A stretch of 64,000 nt of DNA from Musa acuminata AAA Group. Its lineage: Eukaryota; Streptophyta; Magnoliopsida; Zingiberales; Musaceae. The notes beneath the pieces were generated by a model, which saw only the letters and a list, made by a program, of their open reading frames with translations, was not told the DNA's origin and ran no database searches. The DNA lies in NCBI RefSeq assembly GCF_036884655.1, contig NC_088345.1, positions 20,233,001 to 20,297,000 on the forward strand, written 5' to 3'. The position numbers and the translations under genes were made by a program. Shown here piece after piece: positions 1-9,463 of the stretch (positions within the stretch are counted from its first letter, which is position 1; each line of letters opens with the position of its first letter).

Positions 1-457
1 TGCAGTTTACGTTTACGTTTTGATTCCATTTATAACTGCAAACTGCCTTCTGCGCTTTTACGAACAAGTGTCTAAGTTCATATCTTTCCGAATCTGAGTT
101 TAGACGCAAACTGCGCTTAGACGCAAACTGCGCTTAGACGCAATCTGAGCTTAGATGCAAACTGCGCTTAGATGCAAACTGCGCTTAGACGCAATCTACA
201 TTTAGACGCAAACTGCATTTAGACGCAAACTGCATTTAGACGCAAACTGCGTAAATTGCGCTTAGACGCAAACTGCGTAAACTGCGCTTAGATGCAAACT
301 GTGTTTAGACATAAACTACACTTAATCATAAGTAATCTTAGAATCGGCTTTTGCATCAAAATAGTTTTTATCGAACGAACGCAGCTTTCATTTTTAATCG
401 CTGAAAGATTTCCGCTGCACTAATTCACCCCCCCTCTTAGTGCTCTCGATCCTAACA
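1..457 (+). mobile_element. Element Z: end of a Sirevirus LTR, truncated by the window edge
   Basis: The segment ends with the family's LTR terminus: a CACCCCCCCTCTTAG stretch, then CTCTCGATCCTAACA. It belongs to the same LTR family as F, G, J and K because it carries the 17-bp repeat array and the upstream text about a 'cgcttttacgaac' box. It is inserted in the 5' LTR of element A: A's sequence resumes at 458 with ATTAG, and the unbroken text is visible in A's 3' LTR near 5050. Whether it is a solo LTR or the 3' LTR of a full element lies outside the window. Confidence 0.85.
95..345 (+). repeat. 17-bp tandem repeat array in LTR Z
   Basis: About a dozen degenerate copies of a 17-bp unit, roughly GACGCAAACTGCGCTTA, with C/T and A/G variants between copies. 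The same unit is arrayed in LTRs G and K. Confidence 0.9.
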
Positions 458-462
458 ATTAG

Positions 463-1363
463 GTCAACTCAATTAGGGGCCAATTGGGCCCAAGTTTGAG
501 ATGTGTTGGGCCAAGTGAAAGGCCCAAACAGTGACCCAAACTAATGGAACCGTCGGTGGCATAGTCTCTAAGACTGTGTCAAGCGATGGTACCGCTAGTC
601 TAGGTGGTGGTATCACTCAAACTCAATCTCCGAGAGATTGTCAGGTGGTGGTATCGCCAAGACTTAGTCTCCGAGAGACTATTAACCGATAGTACCGCTA
701 GTTTGGCGATGGTACTGCCCAAACATAGTCTCTCAAGCAGTAGTACCACTAGATTGAGCGGTGGTACTACCCAGTATAAGTGCTGTAGGCAGTGGTACAA
801 ATACCCCTATCATCCCTAGTTAATACATCTCCAAGTTTGAATCTATTTTGAACCTATAAATACCACTCTCATCCCTGGTTAATACACATAAGAACTGAGA
901 GCAAAAAAGTAGAAAAATGCTATTGTAATCTTGTGAGAACTCCTCTCAAGTTCTAAGTGTTAGTGTGGTTTAAGAGAAGAGTAAGTGGGGGTGTAAAGGT
1001 TCTCTACTGAACCTACCAAAAGGAGAATCAAGTGTAAAATGGTAGTTAATCTTCGCCCGTTGAAAGAAGATCATTAGTGGACGTCCATGGCCTCGATGTA
1101 ATAGGAATCGGGAGTGGATGTAGGTCACGACGACCGAACCACTATAAAACTTGGTTTGCATTTCTATTCTTGCTATTTACCTTCACAACAAACTACCTTA
1201 CTTGCTTTACTTCCACTACACTTACGAATACACTTTTAAAGTTAAATATTTCCTATACAGGCTTTGTCGAAATATTTTTTTATCGAACGAGATTCTTGAA
1301 CCGACGTGATTTATCTACTGCACTAATTCACCCCACCCTCTTAGTGTTGACTCGATCTTAACA
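463..1363 (+). repeat. Element A 5' LTR (3' portion)
   Basis: Aligns by eye with the 3' LTR at 5058-5974. It contains palindrome-type boxes at about 550-800, a TATAAATA at 854-861, and the terminal CTTAACA directly before the PBS. Its left part was cut off by insertion of Z. Confidence 0.85.
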
Positions 1364-1365
1364 AT

Positions 1366-1378
1366 TGGTATCAGAGCC
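1366..1378 (+). other. Primer-binding site of element A
   Basis: TGGTATCAGAGCC, two bases after the LTR end; complementary to the 3' end of plant initiator methionine tRNA. Confidence 0.9.
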
Positions 1379-1412
1379 ACGTCTTTCTCATTTGGTTTAA
1401 TACAAAAAAAAA

Positions 1413-2366
1413 AAGGCTTCTTTCGGCTTTCAAGAGGGCTTTTCTATCGTTCGTCCTCCCATGTTCAATGGGACAGACTACATTTATTGAAAAACTCGGA
1501 TGAGATTTTTCTTGCTTTCTTTGGATTTAAATTTATGGACTATTATTGAAAATAACTTTCAAAAATCTTCTAAACCAATGAACGAATGAAATAATTTGGA
1601 GAAGAAGATTTTTTTTAAAAATGCTAGAGCTATGAATGCGCTATTTTGCACTTTATAGATAAAACTAAATTCAATCGAGTTTCTATTTGCAAAACGACTT
1701 TTGATATTTGGCATACACTCGAAATCACTCACGAAGGCATGAATAGAGTTAAAGAGTTTAAAGTCAATCTTTTAATACATTATTTTGAACTATTTTGAAT
1801 GAAGCCAAGCGAAACCATTATTGACATGTACACCCGTTTTATTGATGTAATCGATATTTTAAAAGCTCTTGACAAATATTTTTTGAATTTTGAACTTGTT
1901 AACAAAATATTAAGATCTCTTCCAAAAAGTTGGGATCCTAAAATCACGACAATATAAGAGTCAAAGGACTTGAACCATTTTCCCATTGAAGAACTAATTG
2001 GGTCATTGATGGCCCACAAAATGAGTTATATGGCTCATGAAGAGCTTGAGAACAACCTTCCAAAGAACATTAATGATTTGGCACTTAGAACAAATGAAGA
2101 CCACTCGAGCGAAAGCTCAAGTGATGATGACTTTGAACTCTTGACTATAAAGCTTAAAAAAATTTTAAAATAAAAATTTAAGAACAAAAATGAACCTAAG
2201 AAAAAGAAGCTATAAAAAAGAAGAAAACACTCAAGGTGGCTTGGGACGAATCAAATTCATTCGAAGATGAAGAACAATCCAACAAAGATGAGGTGTCAAA
2301 CTACACCTTAATGGCTTTCAACAACGAGTTAACCAAAATCTTGTTACTTTATTTTGACATTATATT
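1413..2366 (+). pseudogene. Element A gag, degenerate (UBN2-type, no zinc knuckle)
   Basis: Translates piecewise to the copia gag seen intact in element C: an FQEGFSIVRPPMFNGTDY start, then segments resembling the 'THEG.NRVKE', 'KPSETI.DMYTRF' and 'EELIGSLM' blocks. The start codon is lost (AAG where ATG is expected, about 1413) and there are several stops and frame changes; the longest open stretch is 1970-2173. After the acidic Ser/Asp-rich region the CCHC knuckle is missing, and the reading jumps straight to the conserved 'WDES' and 'NYTLMAF' tail, as in B, D and E. Gag of this family normally forms the virus-like particle shell; this copy cannot be translated. Confidence 0.8.
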
Positions 2367-2375
2367 ATGCATTTC

Positions 2376-4639
2376 ACGAGTTATTTTTAAATTAGTTTAA
2401 AAAAATTATATATAATTTTTTTAAAAAATTACATGATGTAATGAAAATGTTAAAAGTTTTTGGGATCATGTTTATCTTTCTAGTGTTTTTGAAAAATTAA
2501 AAAAAATGATCATGACAATTGCATGTTAACTCCTAGCACTAAGCATGAAAAATTAGATTTACTTAAAAAGAAAAATACATTACTATAACAAACAAAATAA
2601 TTTTGATTAAAAATGAAATCATGCTTGATGAGTTAATGATGCATAATGATGTAATGATGTAATGGAAATGTTAAAAAGTTTTGGTATCATGCTTACGATT
2701 TTATAATTATGCATAGTGATTTGAAGTAATATGATTTTTGGGTAATTTATAGTTTATTGAGCTTGAATATTTCTATGATTTCCATATTACTTTGCGATTA
2801 TAAATAATGAAGCATGGCCTTTGTACGAAAGACTTGAACATGAAATCAATCACAAAATTTGGAACTAAAAAAACTTGAAATATCTTTAATCTTATAGGAA
2901 TCTATCTACGTTGCTTTCATTGAATTTTTCGAAAAGTGATTTTGATGATGATTTTGGATTCTTTTTCATATGATTTATTTTAATAATGAGATGATATATC
3001 CAATCGAATAATTTATCGATGTTTGTAACTTGAGATTTATTTTATATGAAATATTTTTCTTGATTCACGTATGATTTACTTGTCTAAGAGAAGATTTATC
3101 CAAACGAATCTTGATTCTTAACATTAATAATTTGAGATTTATTTGAATCAAGATATATTATTTGATCTTCTATGATTCTATTCATTATTTACTAAAAGAG
3201 AGATTTGTCAAGATGAATTATTCATGAATTGATTTTTCATATTAATATCCTTCGTGTCATGATTTTTATATGACTCTTTAGTAATTATAATCTATCTATG
3301 TCTTTTTTTATGAATCTCTTGAAAATGATTTTGATTTGATAATTTGAATTTGAATGAGCTTTATCTTGATTTTTTGAGATTTATAACTTGAGATTTCTTA
3401 TGTATAAATCAAGACATTATATTATTTGATCTCCTATGTTTCTTTTTGCTATTTATAAAAGAAGAGATTTGTTGAAATAAATCATGTCTTGTGGCATTCA
3501 TGATTTGATATTAATATCTTTCATGTCATGATTTATTAATGATATTCTTTTGTATTCATAAATTATATATCTCATCATCAAATTAATCTTTTTTCTGATG
3601 ACTTGAACATTTATACCATTATTTTCTTCCCTTCTTCTTTCTTGTTTACAATAACAAAAGGGGGAAAGAAAATAGCTAACATATCAAGAGAATCAAATTT
3701 ACTAGCTTGAATGATAGACTTAGACATGTTAGATCTCCCAAATGAATAAATTCTTCTTATACATTTTTCGGATCATGATATTGATTTCTCGATTTCTCGA
3801 TTTTTAGATTTGAATTTTCTTTTTGAATCAAGATCATTTCCTATCATTCTTTCTATATACAAAAGAAGAGATGTCAAAAATCATAACTTGATCTTTTAAT
3901 TTTGATGATTGGAATAAAGATTGGAATATTGATGTAAATTTATTATTTATCTTTATTATGCTTTGAAAATTATTGTAAAGAGAAAAATAATTATAAAATT
4001 GTATTCTTCCCTTCTTTTTGACAATGACAAATGATGAGATAAAATCTGCTAGCTTGCATGATGATATATGCAAGAAGAAGCTACAACTTAGCTTGCACAT
4101 CGCAAAGAGAGCAAAACTTGCTAGCTTGCTCATCTCAAAAGAGAAGATGTGCTATCTTGTAAATCTCAAGAGAAATAACGTTTGCTAGCTTGCATATTTC
4201 AAGAAGATACAAAAACATACTATCTTGCACTTCTCAAAAGAGAAGAAAGAATTCACTAGCTTGCATGTTGTAAAGTGATAAAAAATTTGCTAGCTTGTAT
4301 GTTGCAAAACTTGCATATCTCTAAAACTTGATAGTTACACTTCTCTTTTTTGTTGATGACAAAGGGGGAGAAGATATGATGATATGAGAATCATATGTGG
4401 TAGGATGTAAGATACTTTGATATTTTGATACCATGATGATTTGAAATATTTATGATGATGCATGCAAAACTTATGATAATGATGCATACAATGCAATGAT
4501 ATGCATATAATGTGTTGCAAATATTCATGATTAAATTTACTTTGACTTGAATTCAATTTGAATTCAAGGTTCTATCAATATGACATATTGATAGGGGGAG
4601 TTAAGGTTAACTCTGTCATTAATTGGTTGTCATCATCAA
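2376..4639 (+). other. Element A internal non-coding region
   Basis: AT-rich, with no open frame above about 100 codons and none with recognisable similarity. It has many 'catgatt' and 'gattttgat' style words. Its 3' third (about 4045-4330) holds degenerate repeats built on GCTAGCTTGCA followed by 'tctcaaaagagaag'. A purine-rich box after TTGATGACAAAGGGGGAGAA lies at about 4352-4373. The same blocks recur in B, D and E, so the region is a preserved part of the family. Confidence 0.75.
4045..4330 (+). repeat. GCTAGC-type repeat cluster in element A
   Basis: Irregular direct repeats, 30-50 bp apart, of the GCTAGCTTGCA motif alternating with 'atctcaaaagagaag'. Counterparts lie at about 15070-15440 (B), 19560-19850 (D) and 45875-46260 (E). 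Confidence 0.75.
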
Positions 4640-4651
4640 AAAGGGAGAGAT
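4640..4651 (+). other. Polypurine tract of element A
   Basis: AAAAAGGGAGAGAT immediately before the 3' LTR start TGTTGAATC; the plus-strand primer site. Confidence 0.85.
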
Positions 4652-5974
4652 TGTTGAATCTTAGATTTTGATGATGAAATCAAATGATGTGTTTGTTATC
4701 TAATGTGTGTTTAAGTGATGCAGGACTAGCTTCCATCAAAAGTGGCAAATCGATTAAAGTAGGAGGAATCAAACATTGGGCCGGAGCAAACATGTCAGAA
4801 GATTGGACGTCGGGCCAGAGGATTAGTTGACATGTCGACAGAAGGCTTTAGTCCGTGAATTCGGGCTTTAGGCTAAGAAGATTGGACATTGCATCAAGGA
4901 GATCAGATATTGCGAGAAGACAACTTGCTGATTGGGCAATACGTCCAAGGAGAGGACGATGCACCAAAGGATCAAACGAAACACCGGAAGAACCATCGAT
5001 TATGTCTAGATTGAGTTAGTTAAGAGTCTAATTGAGTTGGTTTAGAATATAATTAGGTAAACTCAATTAGAGGCCAGTTGGGTCCAAGTTTGGGCTATAT
5101 TGGGCCAAGTGAAAGGCCCAAACAGTGACCCAAACTAGTGGAATCGTCGGTGGCACAGTCTCGGAGACTATGTTAGGTGGTGGCACCGCCAATCTTGGCG
5201 GTGGTACCGGTGGTATCGCATAGACTCAATCTCCGAGAGACTATCGAGCAGTGGTACCGCCAGACCGCCCAAACTCAATCTTCGAGAGATTGTCAGGCGG
5301 TGGTACTATCAGTCTAGGTGGTGGTACCACCTAGACACAATCTCCTAGGCGGTGGTACCGCCAAACTAGGTGGTGGTACCGCCCAGTGTTAGTGCTGCAG
5401 GCAGTGGTACCGCAAATACCCGGGATGAGACTAGTTTTGGCTCTAAGTTTGAATCTATTTGAAGCCTATAAATACCTCTCTCATTCCTAGTTAATACACA
5501 TAAGAACTAAGAGCAAAAAAGTAGAAAAATGCTATTGTAATATTGTGAGAACTCTTCTCAAGCTCTAAGTGTTAGTGTGGTTTAAGAGAGGAGTAAGTGG
5601 GGGTATAAAGGTTCTCTCCTGAACTTGTCAAAAGGAGAATCGAGTGTAAAAGGGTAGTTTATCTTCGCCCGTTGAAAGAAGATCATTAGTGGACACCGGT
5701 GGCCTCGACGTAAGAGGAATCGGGAGTGAATGTATATCACGACGACCGAACTACTATAAAACTTGGTTTGCATTTCTATTCTTACTATTTACCTTCACTA
5801 CAAATTGCCTTACTTACTTTACTTCCACTACGCTTACAAATACGCTTTTAAAGTTAAATATTTCATATATAGGCTTTATCGAAATGTTTTTTTATCGAAC
5901 GAGATTCTCGAACCAATATGATTTATCTACTACACTAATTCACCCTCCGTCTTAGTGCTGACTCGATCCTAACA
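4652..5974 (+). repeat. Element A 3' LTR
   Basis: Complete 1,323-bp LTR, TGTTGAATCTTAG to GATCCTAACA. U3 carries a tract of GGTGGTACCACC-like palindromes (about 5150-5415), with TATAAATA at 5467-5474. It ends inside the minus-strand LTR of element B. Confidence 0.9.
5150..5474 (+). promoter_or_regulatory. U3 palindrome cluster and TATA box, element A 3' LTR
   Basis: At least eight boxes of the type GGCGGTGGTACCGCC in about 270 bp, each nearly self-complementary, followed about 50 bp later by TATAAATA. The corresponding 5' LTR region is 550-861. Confidence 0.75.
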
Positions 5975-6607
5975 CCTGACACCCTGCCATTGGACGGTAC
6001 CACTGCCCAGTCTAGTGGTATAACCGCCTAATAGTCTCTTAGAGAATGAGTTTGGGTGGTGCCACCACCTGACACAATCTCGGAGACTGTGCCATGATGG
6101 TTCCACTTGTTGGGTCACTGTTTGAGCTTTTCAGTTGGCCCAACACAGCCCAAACTTGGGCCCAATTGGCCCCTAATTGAGTTGGCCCATTTCCAACCCA
6201 ATTACGTCTAAAACCTACTTTGATCTAAATAATTATTACAAAGCTAATCAAATGTTGTCCGACATGTCATTATTTCTTCGACGCCTCGTCCAATTCTTCG
6301 ACGCATCATCCTCTCTTGCGGCCCCTATTGCTCAATCAGCCAGTTGACTTCTGCAACTCTGATTTTCTTGGCGTAATTTTCGCTCTTCTTGGCCTGATGC
6401 TCGAACCCATGGCTCAAGGCCTTTTGTCGATATGTCGATCGATCCTTCGGCTCAACGTCCAATCTTCTAACATGTTCTACTCCGACCCAACATGATTCTT
6501 CCTGCTTTAATTGTCTCTCCCTAATCAAAGCTTCCTGCATCACTCAAAACACAGATCAGATCATAAACACATCAATTGGTTTTATCATCAAAATCCGAGA
6601 TTCAACA
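5975..6607 (-). repeat. Element B 3' LTR (U3 side)
   Basis: Reverse-oriented LTR start: the right edge reads GAGATTCAACA, the complement of TGTTGAATCTC. It includes palindrome boxes at 5985-6100. The remainder was separated by insertion of A. Confidence 0.85.
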
Positions 6608-6622
6608 ATATCCCCCTTTTTG
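6608..6622 (-). other. Polypurine tract of element B
   Basis: On the minus strand AAAAAGGGGGATAT directly abuts the LTR start. Confidence 0.85.
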
Positions 6623-6632
6623 ATGATGACAA

Positions 6633-7845
6633 TGTTGAATCTCGGATTTTGATGATAAAATCAATTGATGAGTTATTTGATCTAATCCATATTATTGAGT
6701 TAAGTATGCGGGATTAACTACGATAACCAGAAAACACAAAGCAAGAATACCGGAGTCAAGTTCGATGAACGTTTAAGAGTCCGAAGAATCGTCGGAGATG
6801 CTGATGGAACCAACCGAGAAGAAATCGGGAACCTATTGGAAGTTCGCCGAAGAGATCGTCGTAGGTTCGCAGAGATCACCGAGAAGTCTCGGCTACTCAT
6901 TAAAGTCATCACAAGTTCAGGAGCGTGCTTGGACCCCGTCGGAAGAAGTTCGTCGGAAAGCTCGACGGAACAAGACTTGACATTCGCGGTTGATAAAATT
7001 GCTTAGGATGTGTTTTGTTATGTAGTTCACTTGTAATTAGGATTAGGATTAAGAAGATAATCCTATATCCTGGTTAGGGGCCAATTGGGCCCGAGTTCGG
7101 ACTAGTTTAGGCCAAGATTGAAGCCCAACTAGTGGCTGAAAACACTGTAGTCGGGCTGAAAACACTGTAGGCGGTGGCACCGCCCAGCACCCGAGAGCTG
7201 GGCGGTGACACCTCCTGGGCTGGGCGGTTGCACCGCCCAGCACCCGAGCGCTGGGCGGTGGCACCGCCAGCATCGGGAAACCAAAGAGAATTCAAATTTG
7301 GAGCCCAAATTTTGGAGCCCAAATTTGAATCCTCTTGAGGCCTATAAATACCCCTCAAAACTCAGCTGAGGATACAACTTTTTGTGTAGCAAAAGTTTGA
7401 GAGAAAGGTCTTAGAAAAGTGTTAGCTTGTCTTCTTTTCAATTTGCTAGTGTTCACCTCATCTCTTCTCGAAAATCTGTAAGAGAGTGAACCGCTTGTAA
7501 AGAGTTGTAAGAGGGGTATTTACCCTTCCATTTCAAGAGACTTGCTAGTGGAAGGTGGGAGCCTCATCGAAGAGGGGCCTCGCAAGTGGAGTAGGTCATT
7601 TGACCGAACCACTCTAAAATTGGCGTGATTCTTGGTTTGCATTTCATTATTTCTATTTACATTATTGCAAACCTTCTTATATACTTTAAGTTCCTTATTA
7701 CTTTTGCTGCACATATTTAAGAATACGCTTTCAAGATTAAGCTTTTCAAGTTCCGTTCTTATCGTACGAAAGATTTACTAAAACCGAAGTTTTAATCCGC
7801 TGCACTAATTCACCCCCCCCTCTTACTGCCGCTCCGATCCTAACA
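6633..7845 (+). repeat. Element C 5' LTR
   Basis: TGTTGAATCTCGG to GATCCTAACA. Palindrome boxes at 7166-7274 use the core GGCGGTGGCACCGCC; TATAAATA is at 7343-7350. A small duplication of 'ttggagcccaaatt' near 7290-7325 is absent from the 3' copy. Confidence 0.95.
7166..7350 (+). promoter_or_regulatory. U3 palindromes and TATA box, element C 5' LTR
   Basis: Four alternating copies of GGCGGTGGCACCGCC and GCACCCGAGAGCTGGG-like arms that can fold into hairpins, then TATAAATA about 70 bp downstream. The pol II start should lie about 30 bp after the TATA box. Confidence 0.75.
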
Positions 7846-7847
7846 AT

Positions 7848-7860
7848 TGGTATCAGAGCA
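7848..7860 (+). other. Primer-binding site of element C
   Basis: TGGTATCAGAGCA, complementary to the initiator Met-tRNA 3' end, two bases after the LTR. Confidence 0.95.
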
Positions 7861-7897
7861 AGGTTATCTCTCATATTTGGTTTAATACCCAAGAGAG

Positions 7898-9463
7898 ATG
7901 GCTTACTCCGGCATGCAAGAGGGCCATTCTATTGCACGACCACCTTTCTTTAATGGGTCGGATTACACATATTGGAAGACTCGCATGAGGATCTTCCTCA
8001 TTTCTATGGACTTTGAGCTTTGGTCTATTGTCGAGAATGGATTTCAAAAATCTTCTCTTCCGATGAGCGAATGGAATGAATCGGAGAAGAAGGTTTTTGC
8101 TTTAAATGCAAAGGCTATGAATGCCTTGTTTTGTGCACTAGACAAAAACGAATTTAATCGTGTTTCAATTTGTGATTCGGCTTTTGATATTTGGAGAACT
8201 CTTGAGGTCACTCATGAAGGCACTAGCCGAGTGAAAGAGTCCAAAATCAACATCCTTGTGCACTCTTATGAACTTTTCCGAATGAAACCAAGTGAGTCCA
8301 TCGGAGACATGTACACCCGGTTTATGGATGTCATCAATGGACTCAAAGCTCTTGGTAAAGATTTTACTAACTTTGAACTAGTAACTAAAATCTTAAGATC
8401 CCTCCCTAAAAGTTGGGATCCAAAAGTCATGGCCATTCAAGAGGCCAAAGACCTTAAAGTATTCCCTCTTGAAGAACTCATTGGGTCTCTAATGACCTAT
8501 GAAATGACATGTCAAGCTCATGACGAGCTCGAGAACCCCCTTCCAAAGAACAGGAAGGATATGACACTCAAATCACAAGAAGACCACTTGAAAGGAACAT
8601 CAAGTGATGAGGACAGTGACAATGACATTGCACTTTTGACTCAAAAATTCAAAAAATATTTAAGGAAGAACAAATTTAAAAATAATACAAAAAATAAATT
8701 TGAACAAAAGAAGGACCAAGTGATTTGCTATGAATACAAAAAACCGGGACACTACAAGAACGATTGCCCTCAAGCCAAAAAGAGAACATCAAAGAAGAAG
8801 GCGCTAAAGGCAACGTGGGTTGATTCAAGTGCATCCGAAGAAGAGGAGTCCAACACCGAGCAAGTTGCTCATTACACGCTAATGGCTTTAGGAGAAGAGG
8901 TATGTGATTTATTTAATGAAGATTTATCTTTTGAAGAACTCTCTATCGCTTTTCATGAATTATTTAATGAATGTAGAACTGTTAGCAAGAAGTTAAGTAT
9001 CTTAAAGAAAGAGCATGCTTTGCTACAAGATAAGTTTGATAATATTCAAACTCCTCCATGCTCTAAGTGTGAGCATTTAGAAGCAATAAAAAATGAAAAT
9101 TTGCTTCTTAAAGGAACCTTAAACAAGTTTAAGGTTGGTAGCAAAGGATTAGATATGATCCTTGCACACAAGGGTCATATCGTAAATAGAAATGGAATTG
9201 GATTTGTAAAAGGATTACATCAAAATCCTACCCCTTTCATAAAAGGACCTACATTACATGTTTCCTCTTATATGCAATGCAACTTCTGTTGTAAATCCGG
9301 ACATATTGCCTACAAATGTCCTTTTAGGAAAATGAGTTCACAAAAATTAATATGGGTTCCTAAAGGAACTATAAAGGATTCGATAATAAATAACAAAGTT
9401 AGTGGGTCAATTTTTGAGGCACCCAAAATCAAATGGGTACCTAAAAATCATCCTCTTTTGTAG
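7898..9463 (+). CDS. gag: Gag polyprotein of element C (UBN2-type copia gag)
   Basis: A 521-residue open frame encoding the structural protein that forms the cytoplasmic virus-like particle and packages the element RNA. The start is the first ATG after the PBS (MAYSGMQEGHS), matching the start in K. Residues 1-190 hold the UBN2/retrotran-gag core (YWKTRMRIFL, THEGTSRVKESK, PSESIGDMYTRF, EELIGSLMTYEMT). A Ser/Asp/Glu-rich linker follows. The first CCHC knuckle near residue 277 is damaged (CYEYKKPGHYKNDC, Tyr for the second Cys). A second knuckle at 461-474 (CNFCCKSGHIAYKC) is intact. The frame ends with TAG after HPLL, and that stop is shared with H and K. The protease follows in the same frame. 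Confidence 0.93.
   Translation: MAYSGMQEGHSIARPPFFNGSDYTYWKTRMRIFLISMDFELWSIVENGFQKSSLPMSEWNESEKKVFALNAKAMNALFCALDKNEFNRVSICDSAFDIWRTLEVTHEGTSRVKESKINILVHSYELFRMKPSESIGDMYTRFMDVINGLKALGKDFTNFELVTKILRSLPKSWDPKVMAIQEAKDLKVFPLEELIGSLMTYEMTCQAHDELENPLPKNRKDMTLKSQEDHLKGTSSDEDSDNDIALLTQKFKKYLRKNKFKNNTKNKFEQKKDQVICYEYKKPGHYKNDCPQAKKRTSKKKALKATWVDSSASEEEESNTEQVAHYTLMALGEEVCDLFNEDLSFEELSIAFHELFNECRTVSKKLSILKKEHALLQDKFDNIQTPPCSKCEHLEAIKNENLLLKGTLNKFKVGSKGLDMILAHKGHIVNRNGIGFVKGLHQNPTPFIKGPTLHVSSYMQCNFCCKSGHIAYKCPFRKMSSQKLIWVPKGTIKDSIINNKVSGSIFEAPKIKWVPKNHPLL

Larger units (their letters stand above)
463..5974 (+). mobile_element. Element A: gag-only Sirevirus-like retrotransposon, 5' LTR truncated by Z
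   Basis: Plus-strand element with LTR remnant (463-1363), PBS (1366-1378), degenerate gag (1413-2366), about 2.3 kb of non-coding DNA, PPT and a complete 3' LTR (4652-5974). No protease, integrase, RT or RNase H similarity is visible between gag and the 3' LTR. The layout matches B, D and E, so the missing pol is a family trait rather than a private deletion. The element lies in the 3' LTR of B; its right-hand TSD would be CCTGA (5975-5979), and the left one is outside the window. Confidence 0.85.

Noticed and set aside
1370..1380. tRNA genes near the PBS sites
   Set aside because: Only the 12-13 bases complementary to the Met-tRNA 3' end are present; no cloverleaf sequence follows.
7049..7358. 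Short ORFs overlapping the C 5' LTR on the minus strand
   Set aside because: Inside palindromic U3 sequence; the copies in the 3' LTR show they are by-products of the repeat.
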